NCBI RefSeq assembly: GCF_028737255.1
Contig: NZ_JAQZAN010000018.1
Coordinates: 84,733 to 148,732, forward strand
Direction of reading: 5' to 3'
Source of the DNA: Actinomycetospora straminea
Lineage (GTDB): Bacteria > Actinomycetota > Actinomycetes > Mycobacteriales > Pseudonocardiaceae
Length of the DNA stretch: 64,000 nt
Shown here: positions 19,319-28,074 of the stretch, in pieces
Layout: every line of letters starts with the position of its first letter
How positions within the stretch are numbered: the first letter of the stretch is position 1
Translations under genes and position numbers: made by a program
The notes under the pieces: generated by a model
Seen by the model: the letters and a program-made list of their open reading frames with translations, nothing else
Databases searched by the model: none
What the model was told of the DNA's origin: nothing

Positions 19319-20266
19319 GTGGCGAGGACGCAGGGTCGGGGGATGCACGGCTCGACCGGGGACCCCGGATTCCGCACGACCGGTGGGGCCGTGCGCCTGC
19401 CGGGGCGGGGAGGCTCGCCGTCATCGGGCGCCGGGCGCACCGGCGGTCTGCCGGGGCTCGCGCCGCACCGGCCGGCGCGCGAGGTGGTCTCGGTGGTCGC
19501 CGAGCCGGGGCTGGTCGTCGAGGACGCCGCCGAGACCTTCTGCGGGGCGGTGATCCGCGCCGACGTCCGCGAGGTCGTGCTGGAGGACTCGGCGGGCCGC
19601 CGCCGGCTGTTCCCCAACAAGCCCGCGGCGTTCCTGCACGAGGGACGGCCGGCGACGCTCGTGCCGCCCCAGCGCGCCGCGGGACCGGACGACGCCACCA
19701 GCCAGCAGCGCTCCGCGTCGGGGTCCCGGCGGGTGGAGAACGCCCGCGCGCGCACCGCGCTTCCGCACCGCATCTGGGTGGAGGGCCTGCACGATGCGGA
19801 GATCGTCGAGCGGGTCTGGGGTCACGACCTGCGCGTCGAGGGCGTCGTCGTCGAGCCCCTGCACGGGGCCGACGTGCTGGTGGAGGCCGCGCGCGAGTTC
19901 GGGCCCGGCCCGGACCGGCGGCTCGGGGTGCTCGTCGACCACCTGGTGACCGGTTCGAAGGAGTCGCGGATCGCCGAGGGCCTGCGCCGCGACCTCGGGC
20001 CCGCCGCCGCCCACGTGCTGGTGCTCGGGCACCCGTACATCGACATCTGGGAGGCCGTGAAGCCGCGCACGGTCGGGATCGAGGCGTGGCCGACGATCCC
20101 GCGCGGCATCGAGTGGAAGCGCGGTGTCTGCGAGGCGCTGGGCTGGGGTGACGAGCGGGCCGGGGCGCGCCGGGTGCTGTCGTCGGTGTCGACGTGGACG
20201 GACCTCGAGACCCCCCTCATCACCGCGATGGAGCAACTGATCGACTTCGTGACCGTGGGTGCCTGA
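19319..20266 (+). CDS. DUF3097 family protein
   Basis: A 315-residue actinobacterial protein of unknown function. The domain begins at REVVSVVAEPGLVVEDAAETFCGAVIR and includes LPHRIWVEGLHDAEIVERVWG, VDHLVTGSKES and HVLVLGHPYIDIWEAVKP, a Toprim-like arrangement of acidic residues (EGLHDAE, then H-P-Y-I-D-I). A nucleic-acid-related phosphotransfer role is conceivable but is only my reading. The first ~50 residues are Gly/Arg/Pro-rich and disordered. GTG 19319 is preferred because of the -10 hexamer immediately upstream; ATG 19343 and GTG 19274 are alternatives. It sits where a lineage-specific gene joins the nfeD/SPFH block. Confidence 0.8.
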   Translation: MARTQGRGMHGSTGDPGFRTTGGAVRLPGRGGSPSSGAGRTGGLPGLAPHRPAREVVSVVAEPGLVVEDAAETFCGAVIRADVREVVLEDSAGRRRLFPNKPAAFLHEGRPATLVPPQRAAGPDDATSQQRSASGSRRVENARARTALPHRIWVEGLHDAEIVERVWGHDLRVEGVVVEPLHGADVLVEAAREFGPGPDRRLGVLVDHLVTGSKESRIAEGLRRDLGPAAAHVLVLGHPYIDIWEAVKPRTVGIEAWPTIPRGIEWKRGVCEALGWGDERAGARRVLSSVSTWTDLETPLITAMEQLIDFVTVGA

Positions 20267-20294
20267 ATCCGCCCGTCGGACGAGTGGGGTCTGG

Positions 20295-20300
20295 CACACT
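20295..20300 (+). promoter_or_regulatory. Extended -10 element before the NfeD gene
   Basis: TGG-CACACT followed by seven bases and GTG 20308. It is one of four promoters here of the form TGN-CAC(G/A)(A/C)T close to the start codon. Confidence 0.4.
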
Positions 20301-20307
20301 CAGCAGG

Positions 20308-20832
20308 GTGATCCCGCTGCTGTGGGCGATCGCGGGGGTGGTGCTCGTCGCGGTCGAGCTCGTGACCGGCACCTTCGTGCTGCTCATGCTCGGGCTCGCC
20401 GCGCTCGTCACCGCCGGGGCCTCCGCGCTCGGCGCCCCGCTCGGGGTCGACGTCGCCGTGTTCGGGCTGTCGTCCCTGGTGCTGATCCTGCTCGCGCGCC
20501 CCGCGCTGCAGCGGCGGGTGCGCACCGACACCGCCGACGGTCGGGTCAACGCCGGCCCGCAGGCGCTGCTCGGCACCCAGGCCGAGGTCGTCGAGGCCAT
20601 CACGCCGGGTGACGCCGGCACCGTGCGGATCAACGGCGCGCTCTGGACCGCCACGGCGCTGCACGACGACGCGGCGCTGCGGCCGGGCGCCGCCGTGGTC
20701 GTCGTCGACATCCGCGGGGCGACCGCCGTGGTGACCGGTACCGACCCGTCCGGCTCGACCTCGTCCGGCGGCCCGACCGGCGCCGACCCCGCGGCCCACC
20801 CGTCCCGCCCGCCCCTGCAGGGAGAGAGCTGA
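20308..20832 (+). CDS. NfeD-like membrane protein
   Basis: A 174-residue short NfeD protein: three hydrophobic helices (~3-25, 30-50, 52-70) followed by a small beta-barrel (OB-fold) domain from GPQALLGTQAEVVEAI to VVVDIRGATAVVTG. Short NfeD proteins pair with SPFH proteins to organise membrane microdomains. The stop overlaps the start of the SPFH gene as TGATG, and the pair matches Rv1487-Rv1488. The C-terminal ~35 residues are Ser/Gly/Pro-rich. Confidence 0.9.
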   Translation: MIPLLWAIAGVVLVAVELVTGTFVLLMLGLAALVTAGASALGAPLGVDVAVFGLSSLVLILLARPALQRRVRTDTADGRVNAGPQALLGTQAEVVEAITPGDAGTVRINGALWTATALHDDAALRPGAAVVVVDIRGATAVVTGTDPSGSTSSGGPTGADPAAHPSRPPLQGES

Positions 20833-22010
20833 TGGAGCCCGTCACGCTCGTGCTGTACGTGGTCATCGCCGCGGCGCTGATCCTCATCATCACGGCGGTG
20901 GTCAAGAGCATCACCGTCGTGCGCCAGGCCGAGGCCGCGGTGATCGAGCGGCTCGGGCGCTACCAGCGCACGGCGGCGCCGGGCCTGACGTTCCTGCTGC
21001 CGTTCATCGACCGCATCCGCGAGCGCGTCGCGCTCTGGGAGCAGGTCGTCTCGTTCCCGCCCCAGCCGGTGATCACCCAGGACAACCTGACGGTGTCGAT
21101 CGACACCGTCGTGTACTACCAGGTCACCGAGCCGCGCGACGCGGTCTACGAGATCTCCGACTACATCAACGGCGTCCAGCAGCTGACCACGACGACGCTG
21201 CGCGACGTCGTCGGCGGCATGAGCCTGGAGGAGGCGCTGACCTCCCGCGAGACGATCAACTCGCGCCTGCGCCGGGCCCTCGACGACGCCACCGGACCGT
21301 GGGGTCTGCGGGTGGTGCGCGTCGAGCTCAAGGCCATCGACCCGCCGCCGTCGATCCAGGACTCGATGGAGCGGCAGATGAAGGCCGACCGCGAGAAGCG
21401 GGCGATGATCCTCACCGCCGAGGGCCACCGCGAGGCCGCGATCGCCGAGGCGCAGGGCAACAAGCAGGCCGCGATCCTGTCCGCCGAGGGCGCCAAGCAG
21501 GCGGCGATCCTCGGGGCCGAGGCCGACCGGCAGTCCACCATGCTCCGCGCCCAGGGCGAGCGGGCCGCGCAGTACTACCAGGCCCAGGGCGAGGCGAAGG
21601 CCATCGAGAAGACCTTCGCCGCGATCAAGGCCGGCCGCCCGACCCCGGAGCTGCTCGCCTACCAGTACCTGCAGACGCTGCCGCAGATGGCGCAGGGCGA
21701 GGCGAACAAGGTCTGGATGGTGCCGAGCGACTTCGGCAAGGCGCTCGAGGGCTTCACCCGCATGCTCGGGGCGCCCGGCGAGGACGGCGTCTTCCGCTAC
21801 CAGCCCTCGCCCGAGGACGGGGCGGCGACGTCGCGGCCCGGCGCGGACGACCCCGACGTCGCCGACTGGTTCGACACCAGCACCGACCCCGAGATCGCCA
21901 AGGTCGTCGCGGCCGCCGAGCAGCGGGCCGACGCCGCCGTGGCGGAGCCGGAGTCGAACGGCACGGGCCGGCACGCGAGCGAGGGGGGTCTCCCGCCCGA
22001 CAGCCTCTGA
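20832..22010 (+). CDS. SPFH-domain (stomatin/prohibitin family) protein
   Basis: A 392-residue stomatin-like protein with an N-terminal membrane anchor (~5-27), SPFH domain (VRQAEAAVIERLGRYQ to about residue 180) and a coiled-coil/Ala-rich segment (AEGHREAAIAEAQGNKQ) followed by a disordered acidic tail. LPFIDRIRERV and TVVYYQVTEPRDAVYEI are typical of the slipin branch. It oligomerises on the cytoplasmic face and stabilises membrane protein complexes. Coupled to nfeD, corresponding to Rv1488. Family assignment is firm; client proteins are unknown. Confidence 0.94.
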   Translation: MEPVTLVLYVVIAAALILIITAVVKSITVVRQAEAAVIERLGRYQRTAAPGLTFLLPFIDRIRERVALWEQVVSFPPQPVITQDNLTVSIDTVVYYQVTEPRDAVYEISDYINGVQQLTTTTLRDVVGGMSLEEALTSRETINSRLRRALDDATGPWGLRVVRVELKAIDPPPSIQDSMERQMKADREKRAMILTAEGHREAAIAEAQGNKQAAILSAEGAKQAAILGAEADRQSTMLRAQGERAAQYYQAQGEAKAIEKTFAAIKAGRPTPELLAYQYLQTLPQMAQGEANKVWMVPSDFGKALEGFTRMLGAPGEDGVFRYQPSPEDGAATSRPGADDPDVADWFDTSTDPEIAKVVAAAEQRADAAVAEPESNGTGRHASEGGLPPDSL

Positions 22011-22026
22011 GCCGGGGACCACCTCG

Positions 22027-22032
22027 TAGGAT
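22027..22032 (+). promoter_or_regulatory. -10 hexamer for a leaderless glutamyl-tRNA synthetase transcript
   Basis: TAGGAT stands eight bases before ATG 22041, with no ribosome-binding site between them, so transcription should begin at or next to the A of the start codon. Confidence 0.6.
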
Positions 22033-22040
22033 CCGGTCCC

Positions 22041-23699
22041 ATGCTCGACCGCGCCCTCGTCGACGGCCTGTTCCCGGACGACCTGCCCGAGCCCGCCGAG
22101 CTCGAGGAGCGCTACCCGCCGCGTGACCTGTCCGACGGTGCGCTGGTGACCCGCTTCGGCCCGAGCCCCACGGGGTTCGTCCACGTCGGCGGCCTGTACA
22201 CCGCGATGGTGTCGCGCGACCTCGCGCACTCGACCGGCGGCGTCTACGTCCTGCGGATCGAGGACACCGACCAGAGCCGCGAGGTCGCGGGCGCCGACGA
22301 GCAGTTCCGGCGCGCGTTCGAGGCGTTCGACCTGGTGCCCGACGAGGGCGACGTCGCGCTCGACGAGCCGCGGGGCGACTACGGGCCCTACCACCAGTCG
22401 CAGCGCGCGGCGATCTACCAGACCTACGTGCGCGAGCTCATGCGCCAGGGCAAGGCCTACCCGGACTTCGCCAGCAAGGAGGAGCTCGCCCAGATCTCCG
22501 ACGCGCAGCGGACGCTGAAGCTCCCGACCGGCTACTACGGCCGCTGGGCGCCGTGGCGCGACGCGAGCGAGGACGACGTGCGCGCCGCGCTGGACGCCGG
22601 CTCGCCCTGGGTGGCGCGGTTCCGGTCCGACGGCGTGGTGGGGGAGCGGTTCGCGTTCTCCGACCGCCTGCGCGGCCGGGTGGAGATGGAGGACAACCAC
22701 AACGACGTGGTCATCCTCAAGTCGTCCGACAGCCCCGTGCGGCTGCCGACCTACCACTTCGCGCACGCCGTCGACGACCACCTCATGCGCACGACGCTGG
22801 TGGTGCGCACCGAGGAGTGGCTGTCGTCGGTGCCGGTGCACCGCCAGCTCTTCGCCGCACTCGGGTTCGACCCGGTCGACTACGCCCACCTCGCGCCGCT
22901 GATGAAGCAGGAGGGCGGCTCCAAGCGCAAGCTCTCCAAGCGCAAGGACGCCGAGGCGTCGGTCGACTTCTACCTCGAGGCCGGCTTCCCGGTGCCCGCC
23001 GTGCAGTACTACCTGCGCGGCCTCGCGAACCCGCGGCTCGCGGAGGTGCCGCTGCCCGAGGCGCTGGCGACCCCGCTGCGCCTCGACGAGTTCGGGCTCG
23101 CGGGCCCGCTGGTCGACACGGTGAAGCTGCGCGACATCGCCGCCGACCACGTCGCCACCCTGTCCGGGCCCGAGGTCCTCGCCGGCGTGCGGGCGTGGGC
23201 CGCCGAGTACGACCCCGAGATCGTCAAGGTCCTCGACGCGAACCCCGAGCTCGCGCTCGCCGCGATCGACGTCGAACGGGTCGGCGTCGAGAACCCGCGC
23301 AAGGACCTCGCGACCTGGTCGGACTTCCGCGACGCCTACGGCTTCTTCTTCCCGGAGCTCTTCACCGACGTCACCGACCCCGGCGACGACCGCTTCGGCG
23401 AGCTGGACCCGGAGCTGGTCCGCACGGTCGCCGCGGACCTGGCCGACACCTACGTCCACGAGGGCGACCAGCCGACGTGGTTCCAGCAGATCCGCGACCT
23501 GGCGAACCGGCACGGCTTCGCGCCCAACCCGAAGACGTACAAGAAGGACCCGGACGCCTATCCGGGCATGCTGCGCGACGCGGCCAACGTCGCCCGGGTC
23601 GCGATCACCGGCGCGCAGCGCAGCCCCGACCTCTACGAGGTCACCCGGGCCCTCGGCGCCGAGGAGGTCGTGCGCCGGCTGCGGGCCCTGCAGCGATGA
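22041..23699 (+). CDS. gltX: Glutamyl-tRNA synthetase, 550-residue Firmicute-like type
   Basis: A 552-residue class I synthetase charging tRNA with glutamate. The HIGH motif is HVGG in RFGPSPTGFVHVGGLY and the KMSKS loop is KLSKRK (in GSKRKLSKRKDAEAS). DYGPYHQSQR, GYYGRWAPWRD and YHFAHAVDDHLMRTT match the longer clostridial-type GluRS rather than the ~490-residue actinobacterial enzyme. It may therefore be a second GluRS acquired by transfer, possibly with altered tRNA preference or resistance to an inhibitor (inference). Codon use is as GC-rich as its neighbours. Transcription appears leaderless. It interrupts the M. tuberculosis-like gene order just after the SPFH gene. Confidence 0.9.
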   Translation: MLDRALVDGLFPDDLPEPAELEERYPPRDLSDGALVTRFGPSPTGFVHVGGLYTAMVSRDLAHSTGGVYVLRIEDTDQSREVAGADEQFRRAFEAFDLVPDEGDVALDEPRGDYGPYHQSQRAAIYQTYVRELMRQGKAYPDFASKEELAQISDAQRTLKLPTGYYGRWAPWRDASEDDVRAALDAGSPWVARFRSDGVVGERFAFSDRLRGRVEMEDNHNDVVILKSSDSPVRLPTYHFAHAVDDHLMRTTLVVRTEEWLSSVPVHRQLFAALGFDPVDYAHLAPLMKQEGGSKRKLSKRKDAEASVDFYLEAGFPVPAVQYYLRGLANPRLAEVPLPEALATPLRLDEFGLAGPLVDTVKLRDIAADHVATLSGPEVLAGVRAWAAEYDPEIVKVLDANPELALAAIDVERVGVENPRKDLATWSDFRDAYGFFFPELFTDVTDPGDDRFGELDPELVRTVAADLADTYVHEGDQPTWFQQIRDLANRHGFAPNPKTYKKDPDAYPGMLRDAANVARVAITGAQRSPDLYEVTRALGAEEVVRRLRALQR

Positions 23700-23729
23700 T
23701 TCGGGGGGTCGCGGCCCGTCTCTCCTGAC

Positions 23730-24527
23730 GTGACCACCGAACAGATCACCGTGCAGACCACCACGACCCCCGACGGCATCGCCTACGACCGCGCCGGCCA
23801 CGGCGGGCGGCCCGTGATCCTCGTCGACGGGCTGGGCCAGATGCGGGCCGTCGACGCGGGCACCCGGGCGCTGACCACGGCGCTGGCCGAGCGCGGCTTC
23901 GACGTCGTGCACCACGACCGGCCCGGCCGGGGCGACAGCGCCGGCGAGCCGCCCTTCACCCTCGCCGGCGAGGTGGCCGCGCTGCGGGTGCTCGTCGACG
24001 AGCTCGGCGGGCGCGCGGCGCTCTACGGCAGCTCCTCGGGGGCGGCGATCGCCCTGGCGGCGGCGGCCGCGATCCCCGGCGTCGACCGGCTGGTCCTCTG
24101 GGAGATCCCGCTGGACGTCGACGCCGACCCCGGGGCCGGGTGGGCGTTCCACGCCGGGATCGTCGAGCGGGCGGGCGACCCCGAGGCCGCGCTGCGCGCC
24201 GCGATGGGCTTCCTGCCGCCCGAGGTGCTCGACGGGATGCTGGCCGGCCCGGACGGCGACCGCTACCGGCGTCTGGCGCCCACGACCGCCGCCGACGCGG
24301 AGGCGCTCGCCCGGGCCCTGGACGGGTTGCGCGACGGCTCGCTCGCCGCGACGGTGACCGTGCCGACGACGCTGCTCACCGGCACCTCGACCTGGCCGTT
24401 CATGGCCGCGGCCGCCGACGCGCTCGCCGCGGCACTGCCCGACGCGCGGCGCGCCGAGGTCCCCGGGGCGGACCACGCCTGGGAGCCGGACGACATGGCC
24501 GCGGTGCTCGCCTCCGCCCTGGGGTGA
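23730..24527 (+). CDS. Alpha/beta hydrolase
   Basis: A 265-residue alpha/beta-hydrolase. The nucleophile elbow is G-S-S-S-G (LYGSSSGAAIALA), the usual HG oxyanion motif is replaced by VDGLGQ, and the C-terminal His is in PGADHAWEPDD. HDRPGRGDS is the conserved strand-turn following the oxyanion region. It resembles small esterases and epoxide/lactone hydrolases; substrate unknown. GTG start 30 bases after gltX with only a poor ribosome site, so it may be read through from gltX. Confidence 0.83.
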   Translation: MTTEQITVQTTTTPDGIAYDRAGHGGRPVILVDGLGQMRAVDAGTRALTTALAERGFDVVHHDRPGRGDSAGEPPFTLAGEVAALRVLVDELGGRAALYGSSSGAAIALAAAAAIPGVDRLVLWEIPLDVDADPGAGWAFHAGIVERAGDPEAALRAAMGFLPPEVLDGMLAGPDGDRYRRLAPTTAADAEALARALDGLRDGSLAATVTVPTTLLTGTSTWPFMAAAADALAAALPDARRAEVPGADHAWEPDDMAAVLASALG

Positions 24528-24612
24528 CCGGCGCACCTCGGCGGAACATTCCGGCGGCGTCGCGACGTCAGACGCGGCGAGATCATCCCGCCGAGCCACG
24601 ACGAGGTGCGCC

Positions 24613-25089
24613 GTGCCCGCCCTGCCCACCGCCCTGCCCACCCAGCCCGCCCGGACTCCCGGCCGCCGACCAGCTGCCGTCCTGACCGCGGCCGACGCGC
24701 CGCCGGGCCGGCGCCGGGTCCTCGGCACCCTCGCGGTCGCCCTCGTCGCCGGCGGCCTGCTCGCCGGGTGCAGCGGCGGCTCGAGCACCTCGGTGAGCTG
24801 CCGGGGCGCCGACTGCCGGGCGACGGTCAGCGGCGCGCCGGTGGAGGTCGGCCAGCCGGACACGAACCAGTCGACGCGCTCGGCCCGCAGCACCAAGCGC
24901 CGGCCGCCCCGGGACAACGACGGCGTGGACTTCGGGGTCAACGCCATCGGCCCGGGCTGGGTCGACGTCGAGGACGACGGCCGCGTGACCCGCATCCCCC
25001 AGGGCGGCACCTTCGTCGAGGACGGGTCGACGGTGCGCCTGGAGTCGTCCGACGGCCGGACCGCCGTGTTCACGTTCCGCGCGCGGTGA
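24613..25089 (+). CDS. Putative secreted lipoprotein
   Basis: A 158-residue protein with a long basic N-terminal region, a hydrophobic helix (~36-52) and a lipobox L-L-A-G-C. After the cysteine come a Ser/Gly linker, a C-x5-C pair (SCRGADC) that may form a disulfide, a basic segment (STKRRPPRDND) and a small beta-rich domain (WVDVEDDGRVTRIPQGGTFVEDGS). I do not recognise a functional family. The long region before the hydrophobic core suggests that a start nearer the helix may be used. Confidence 0.65.
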   Translation: MPALPTALPTQPARTPGRRPAAVLTAADAPPGRRRVLGTLAVALVAGGLLAGCSGGSSTSVSCRGADCRATVSGAPVEVGQPDTNQSTRSARSTKRRPPRDNDGVDFGVNAIGPGWVDVEDDGRVTRIPQGGTFVEDGSTVRLESSDGRTAVFTFRAR

Positions 25090-25109
25090 TCGGCGGTGAT
25101 GATGGCGGG

Positions 25110-26156
25110 GTGGCCGACACCGTGAGCCCGCCCCTCCCCGTCCGCCTGCACCTCGGCGCGCACGCCCCCACCGCCGGCCTCGACCTCTCGGGCGTGGCCG
25201 TCGCGGGCGACACGATGTTCCTCGCCCCGGACGAGGGCTCCTCGTTGCTGCGGCTGCGCCGGGTGCCCGGGGGCTCGCTCGACTGGGAGGACCCGCAGGA
25301 GGTCCCGCTCCACGACGCGGTCGGGCTGCGCGGCACGCCCGAGGACGAGGTCGACGCCGAGGGCCTCGACGTGGTCGACGGCTGCCTGTGGGTCGCGGGG
25401 TCGCACAGCGCCAAGCGGCGGCGGATCCGGCCCGAGACCCCGACCGAGGACGTCGGCGAGCGGCTCGCGCGGGTGACGCCCGAGAAGTCCCGTCGCGTGC
25501 TGGCCCGGCTGCCGCTGCGCGAGGGACCGGACGGGCCGGTGACCGTGCCGGCGGGGGAGGAGGTGCGCGGGCTCGGGGTCGCGGCGCGCCTGCCGTCGGG
25601 CAAGCGCGGCCTCTGGGGTGCGCTGCGCGACGACGAGCACCTGGGCCCGTTCCTCGGCATCCCGGGCAAGGACAACGGGTTCGACGTCGAGGGCGTCGCC
25701 GTGCGCGACGCCGCGGCCGGCGGGGGCGTGGTGCTCGGGCTGCGCGGGCCGGTGCTGCGCGGGTGGGCGGTGCTGCTCGAGGTCGCGGTGCACGCGGACG
25801 GGACCGAGCTCGTGCTCGACGACATGGCGAAGTGCTTCGTGGACCTCGAGGGGCTGGGGGTGCGCGACCTCGCCCGCGACGGCGACGACCTGCTGGTCCT
25901 GGCCGGGCCCACGATGGTGCTCGACGGCCCCGCCCGCGTGCTGCGCCTGCCCGGCGGCGCCGCGGGCCCGCTGCCGCCGGCGATCCGGGCCGAGGAGCTG
26001 ACGCTCGTCACCGAGGTCGCGGTGGGGCGGGGCTGCGACCGGCCGGAGGGTCTCGCCGCCCTGCCCGAGGGCCTGCTCGTCCTGCACGACACCCCCGCGC
26101 CCCACCGCCTCGACGGCGAGCACCTGGTGGGCGACCTGTGGGCTGCGCCCATGTGA
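25110..26156 (+). CDS. DUF3616 domain protein
   Basis: A ~348-residue protein of the DUF3616 family, predicted to be a beta-propeller-like cytoplasmic protein. Repeated blades carry the pattern LDVVDGCLWVAGSHS, FDVEGVAVRD, LEGLGVRDLARDGDDLLVLAGPT and PEGLAALPEGLLVLHD, in which Glu-Gly (EG-L/V) recurs at blade starts. Function unknown. The start may be GTG 25110 or GTG 25122. The last codons and stop are part of the large palindrome B1, and the mirrored arm lies just after the stop. Confidence 0.78.
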   Translation: MADTVSPPLPVRLHLGAHAPTAGLDLSGVAVAGDTMFLAPDEGSSLLRLRRVPGGSLDWEDPQEVPLHDAVGLRGTPEDEVDAEGLDVVDGCLWVAGSHSAKRRRIRPETPTEDVGERLARVTPEKSRRVLARLPLREGPDGPVTVPAGEEVRGLGVAARLPSGKRGLWGALRDDEHLGPFLGIPGKDNGFDVEGVAVRDAAAGGGVVLGLRGPVLRGWAVLLEVAVHADGTELVLDDMAKCFVDLEGLGVRDLARDGDDLLVLAGPTMVLDGPARVLRLPGGAAGPLPPAIRAEELTLVTEVAVGRGCDRPEGLAALPEGLLVLHDTPAPHRLDGEHLVGDLWAAPM

Positions 26157-26205
26157 GCAGAAAGAAGTGCTCCAGCACTTCTTTCTGCTCACGTGCGCGC
26201 AGCCC
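26140..26205. repeat. Palindromic element B1 overlapping the DUF3616 stop codon
   Basis: Inner arms 26153-26171 and 26174-26192 are a perfect 19-bp inverted repeat (GTGAGCAGAAAGAAGTGCT with its complement) around CC. After a 4-base gap on each side, outer arms GGGCTGCGC (26140-26148) and GCGCAGCCC (26197-26205) also pair. The stop TGA is within GTGAGCA. It can serve as terminator of the DUF3616 gene; the right half recurs exactly in element B2 at 49537-49555. Confidence 0.85.
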
Positions 26206-26215
26206 ACCCGGCCTC

Positions 26216-26244
26216 TTGCCGCCGTGCGGGGTGGCTCCTAACGT
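26216..26244 (+). promoter_or_regulatory. Promoter for ctaD
   Basis: TTGCCG (26216-26221) and TAACGT (26239-26244) are separated by 17 bases, the ideal spacing for the housekeeping sigma factor. Just downstream GTGTG...CACAC (26243-26265 region) forms an imperfect dyad that could be an operator. Confidence 0.55.
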
Positions 26245-26304
26245 GTGAGGTGGGTCACTCCCACACCTCGTATCCGTCGCCGGGACCGAGGAGCTCTGTC
26301 GACC

Positions 26305-28071
26305 ATGTCGACCACCTCGCACCGACCGCCCAGGCCGATCGTCACCACGCCGTACCCCCCGCGCGAGGCGAAGCGCGGGTCCGCGTTCGCGCACTACCTG
26401 CGGACGACGGACCCCAAGGACATCGCGATCCTCTACCTCGTCACGTCGTTCGCGTTCTTCCTGATCGGCGGGCTCATGGCGCTGCTGATGCGCGCCGAGC
26501 TGGCGCAGCCGGGGCTGCAGATCCTGTCGGTGGACCAGTACAACCAGCTGTTCACGATGCACGGCACGATCATGCTGCTGCTCTACGCGACGCCGATCCT
26601 GTTCGGCTTCGCCAACTACATCGTGCCGCTGCAGATCGGCGCGCCCGACGTCGCGTTCCCGCGCCTGAACGCCTTCTCGTACTGGCTGTTCCTGTTCGGC
26701 GGGACCATCGTCCTGTCCGGGTTCTTCACCCCGGACGGCGCCGCCGCGTTCGGCTGGTTCGCCTACATCCCGCTGTCCGACGTCGTGCACTCGCCGGGGC
26801 TGGGCGGTGACCTGTGGCTGCTCGGTCTGGTCGTCGCCGGCCTGGGCACCATCCTCGGTGCCGTCAACTTCGTGACCACCATCGTCTGCCTGCGTGGTCC
26901 GGGCATGACGATGTTCCGGATGCCGATCTTCACCTGGAACATCCTGGTGACGGCCATCCTCGTGCTGATGGTGTTCCCGATCCTCACCGCGGCGCTGCTC
27001 GGTCTGGAGGCCGACCGGCACCTGGGGGCCCAGCTCTTCGCGCCCGAGCACGGCGGGGCGATCCTCTGGCAGCACCTGTTCTGGTTCTTCGGCCACCCCG
27101 AGGTCTACATCGTCGCGCTGCCCTTCTTCGGCATCGTCACCGAGGTCTTCCCGGTGTTCAGCCGCAAGCCGCTCTTCGGCTACAAGACGCTCGTGTTCGC
27201 CACCGTGGCGATCGGTGCGCTGTCGGTGGCGGTGTGGGCCCACCACATGTTCGCCACGGGCGCGGTGCTGCTGCCGTTCTTCTCGTTCACCACGTTCCTC
27301 ATCGCGGTGCCGACCGGCATCAAGTTCTTCAACTGGATCGGCACGATGTGGCGGGGCCAGCTGACGTTCGAGACGCCGATGCTGTTCGCGGTCGGGTTCC
27401 TCGTGACGTTCCTGTTCGGTGGCCTCACCGGCGTGCTGCTGGCCAGCCCGCCGCTGGACTTCCACGTGTCGGACTCGTACTTCGTGGTGGCGCACTTCCA
27501 CTACGTGCTGTTCGGCACGATCGTGTTCGCGACCTACGCCGGCATCTACTTCTGGTTCCCGAAGATGACCGGCCGGATGATGGACGAGCGGCTCGGCAAG
27601 TTCCACTTCTGGCTGACCTTCATCGGGTTCCACACGACGTTCCTGGTGCAGCACTGGCTGGGCAACGAGGGCATGCCGCGCCGCTACGCCGACTACGTCG
27701 CGACCGACGGGTTCACCGTGCTGAACACGATCTCGACGATCGGGGCGTTCATCCTCGGGGTCTCGACGCTGCCGTTCGTGTGGAACGCGTTCCACAGCTA
27801 CCGGTACGGCCGGCCGGTGGAGGTCGACGACCCGTGGGGTCACGGGAACTCGCTGGAGTGGGCCACCTCGTGCCCGCCCCCGCGGCACAACTTCCTCGAG
27901 CTGCCGCGCATCCGCTCCGAGCGCCCGGCGTTCGAGCTGCACTACCCCCACATGTCCGAGCGCATCCGGCTCGAGGCCCACATCGGGACCTCGGCCCCGG
28001 CCGCCGGCGAGGCGGCGGCCGAGGCCGTTGCTCCGGAGCACACCCCGGACGGCGACCCGCGGGACCGGTGA
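26305..28071 (+). CDS. ctaD: Cytochrome c oxidase subunit I (aa3 type)
   Basis: A 588-residue integral membrane haem-copper oxidase subunit with twelve predicted helices. [14 protein letters not shown] holds the CuB histidine and cross-linked tyrosine, VWAHHMF the two other CuB histidines, and [11 protein letters not shown] the haem a and a3 ligands; HGTIMLL gives the other haem a His. It reduces O2 to water and pumps protons in the bc1-aa3 supercomplex. The N-terminal [13 protein letters not shown] and hydrophilic C-tail are usual in actinobacteria. ATG 26305 is used with GAGGAG upstream. It stands alone, without ctaC or ctaE nearby, as is common in actinobacteria. Confidence 0.97.
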   Translation: MSTTSHRPPRPIVTTPYPPREAKRGSAFAHYLRTTDPKDIAILYLVTSFAFFLIGGLMALLMRAELAQPGLQILSVDQYNQLFTMHGTIMLLLYATPILFGFANYIVPLQIGAPDVAFPRLNAFSYWLFLFGGTIVLSGFFTPDGAAAFGWFAYIPLSDVVHSPGLGGDLWLLGLVVAGLGTILGAVNFVTTIVCLRGPGMTMFRMPIFTWNILVTAILVLMVFPILTAALLGLEADRHLGAQLFAPEHGGAILWQHLFWFFGHPEVYIVALPFFGIVTEVFPVFSRKPLFGYKTLVFATVAIGALSVAVWAHHMFATGAVLLPFFSFTTFLIAVPTGIKFFNWIGTMWRGQLTFETPMLFAVGFLVTFLFGGLTGVLLASPPLDFHVSDSYFVVAHFHYVLFGTIVFATYAGIYFWFPKMTGRMMDERLGKFHFWLTFIGFHTTFLVQHWLGNEGMPRRYADYVATDGFTVLNTISTIGAFILGVSTLPFVWNAFHSYRYGRPVEVDDPWGHGNSLEWATSCPPPRHNFLELPRIRSERPAFELHYPHMSERIRLEAHIGTSAPAAGEAAAEAVAPEHTPDGDPRDR

Positions 28072-28074
28072 GTC

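Noticed and set aside
26153..26192. CRISPR repeat or IS terminal inverted repeat for the B-type palindromes
   Set aside because: There are no regularly spaced copies, no spacer array and no transposase; they are single palindromes at gene ends.
20220..26207. A 1995-residue minus-strand reading frame
   Set aside because: It is antisense to gltX, SPFH and other well-supported genes and has no recognisable domain.
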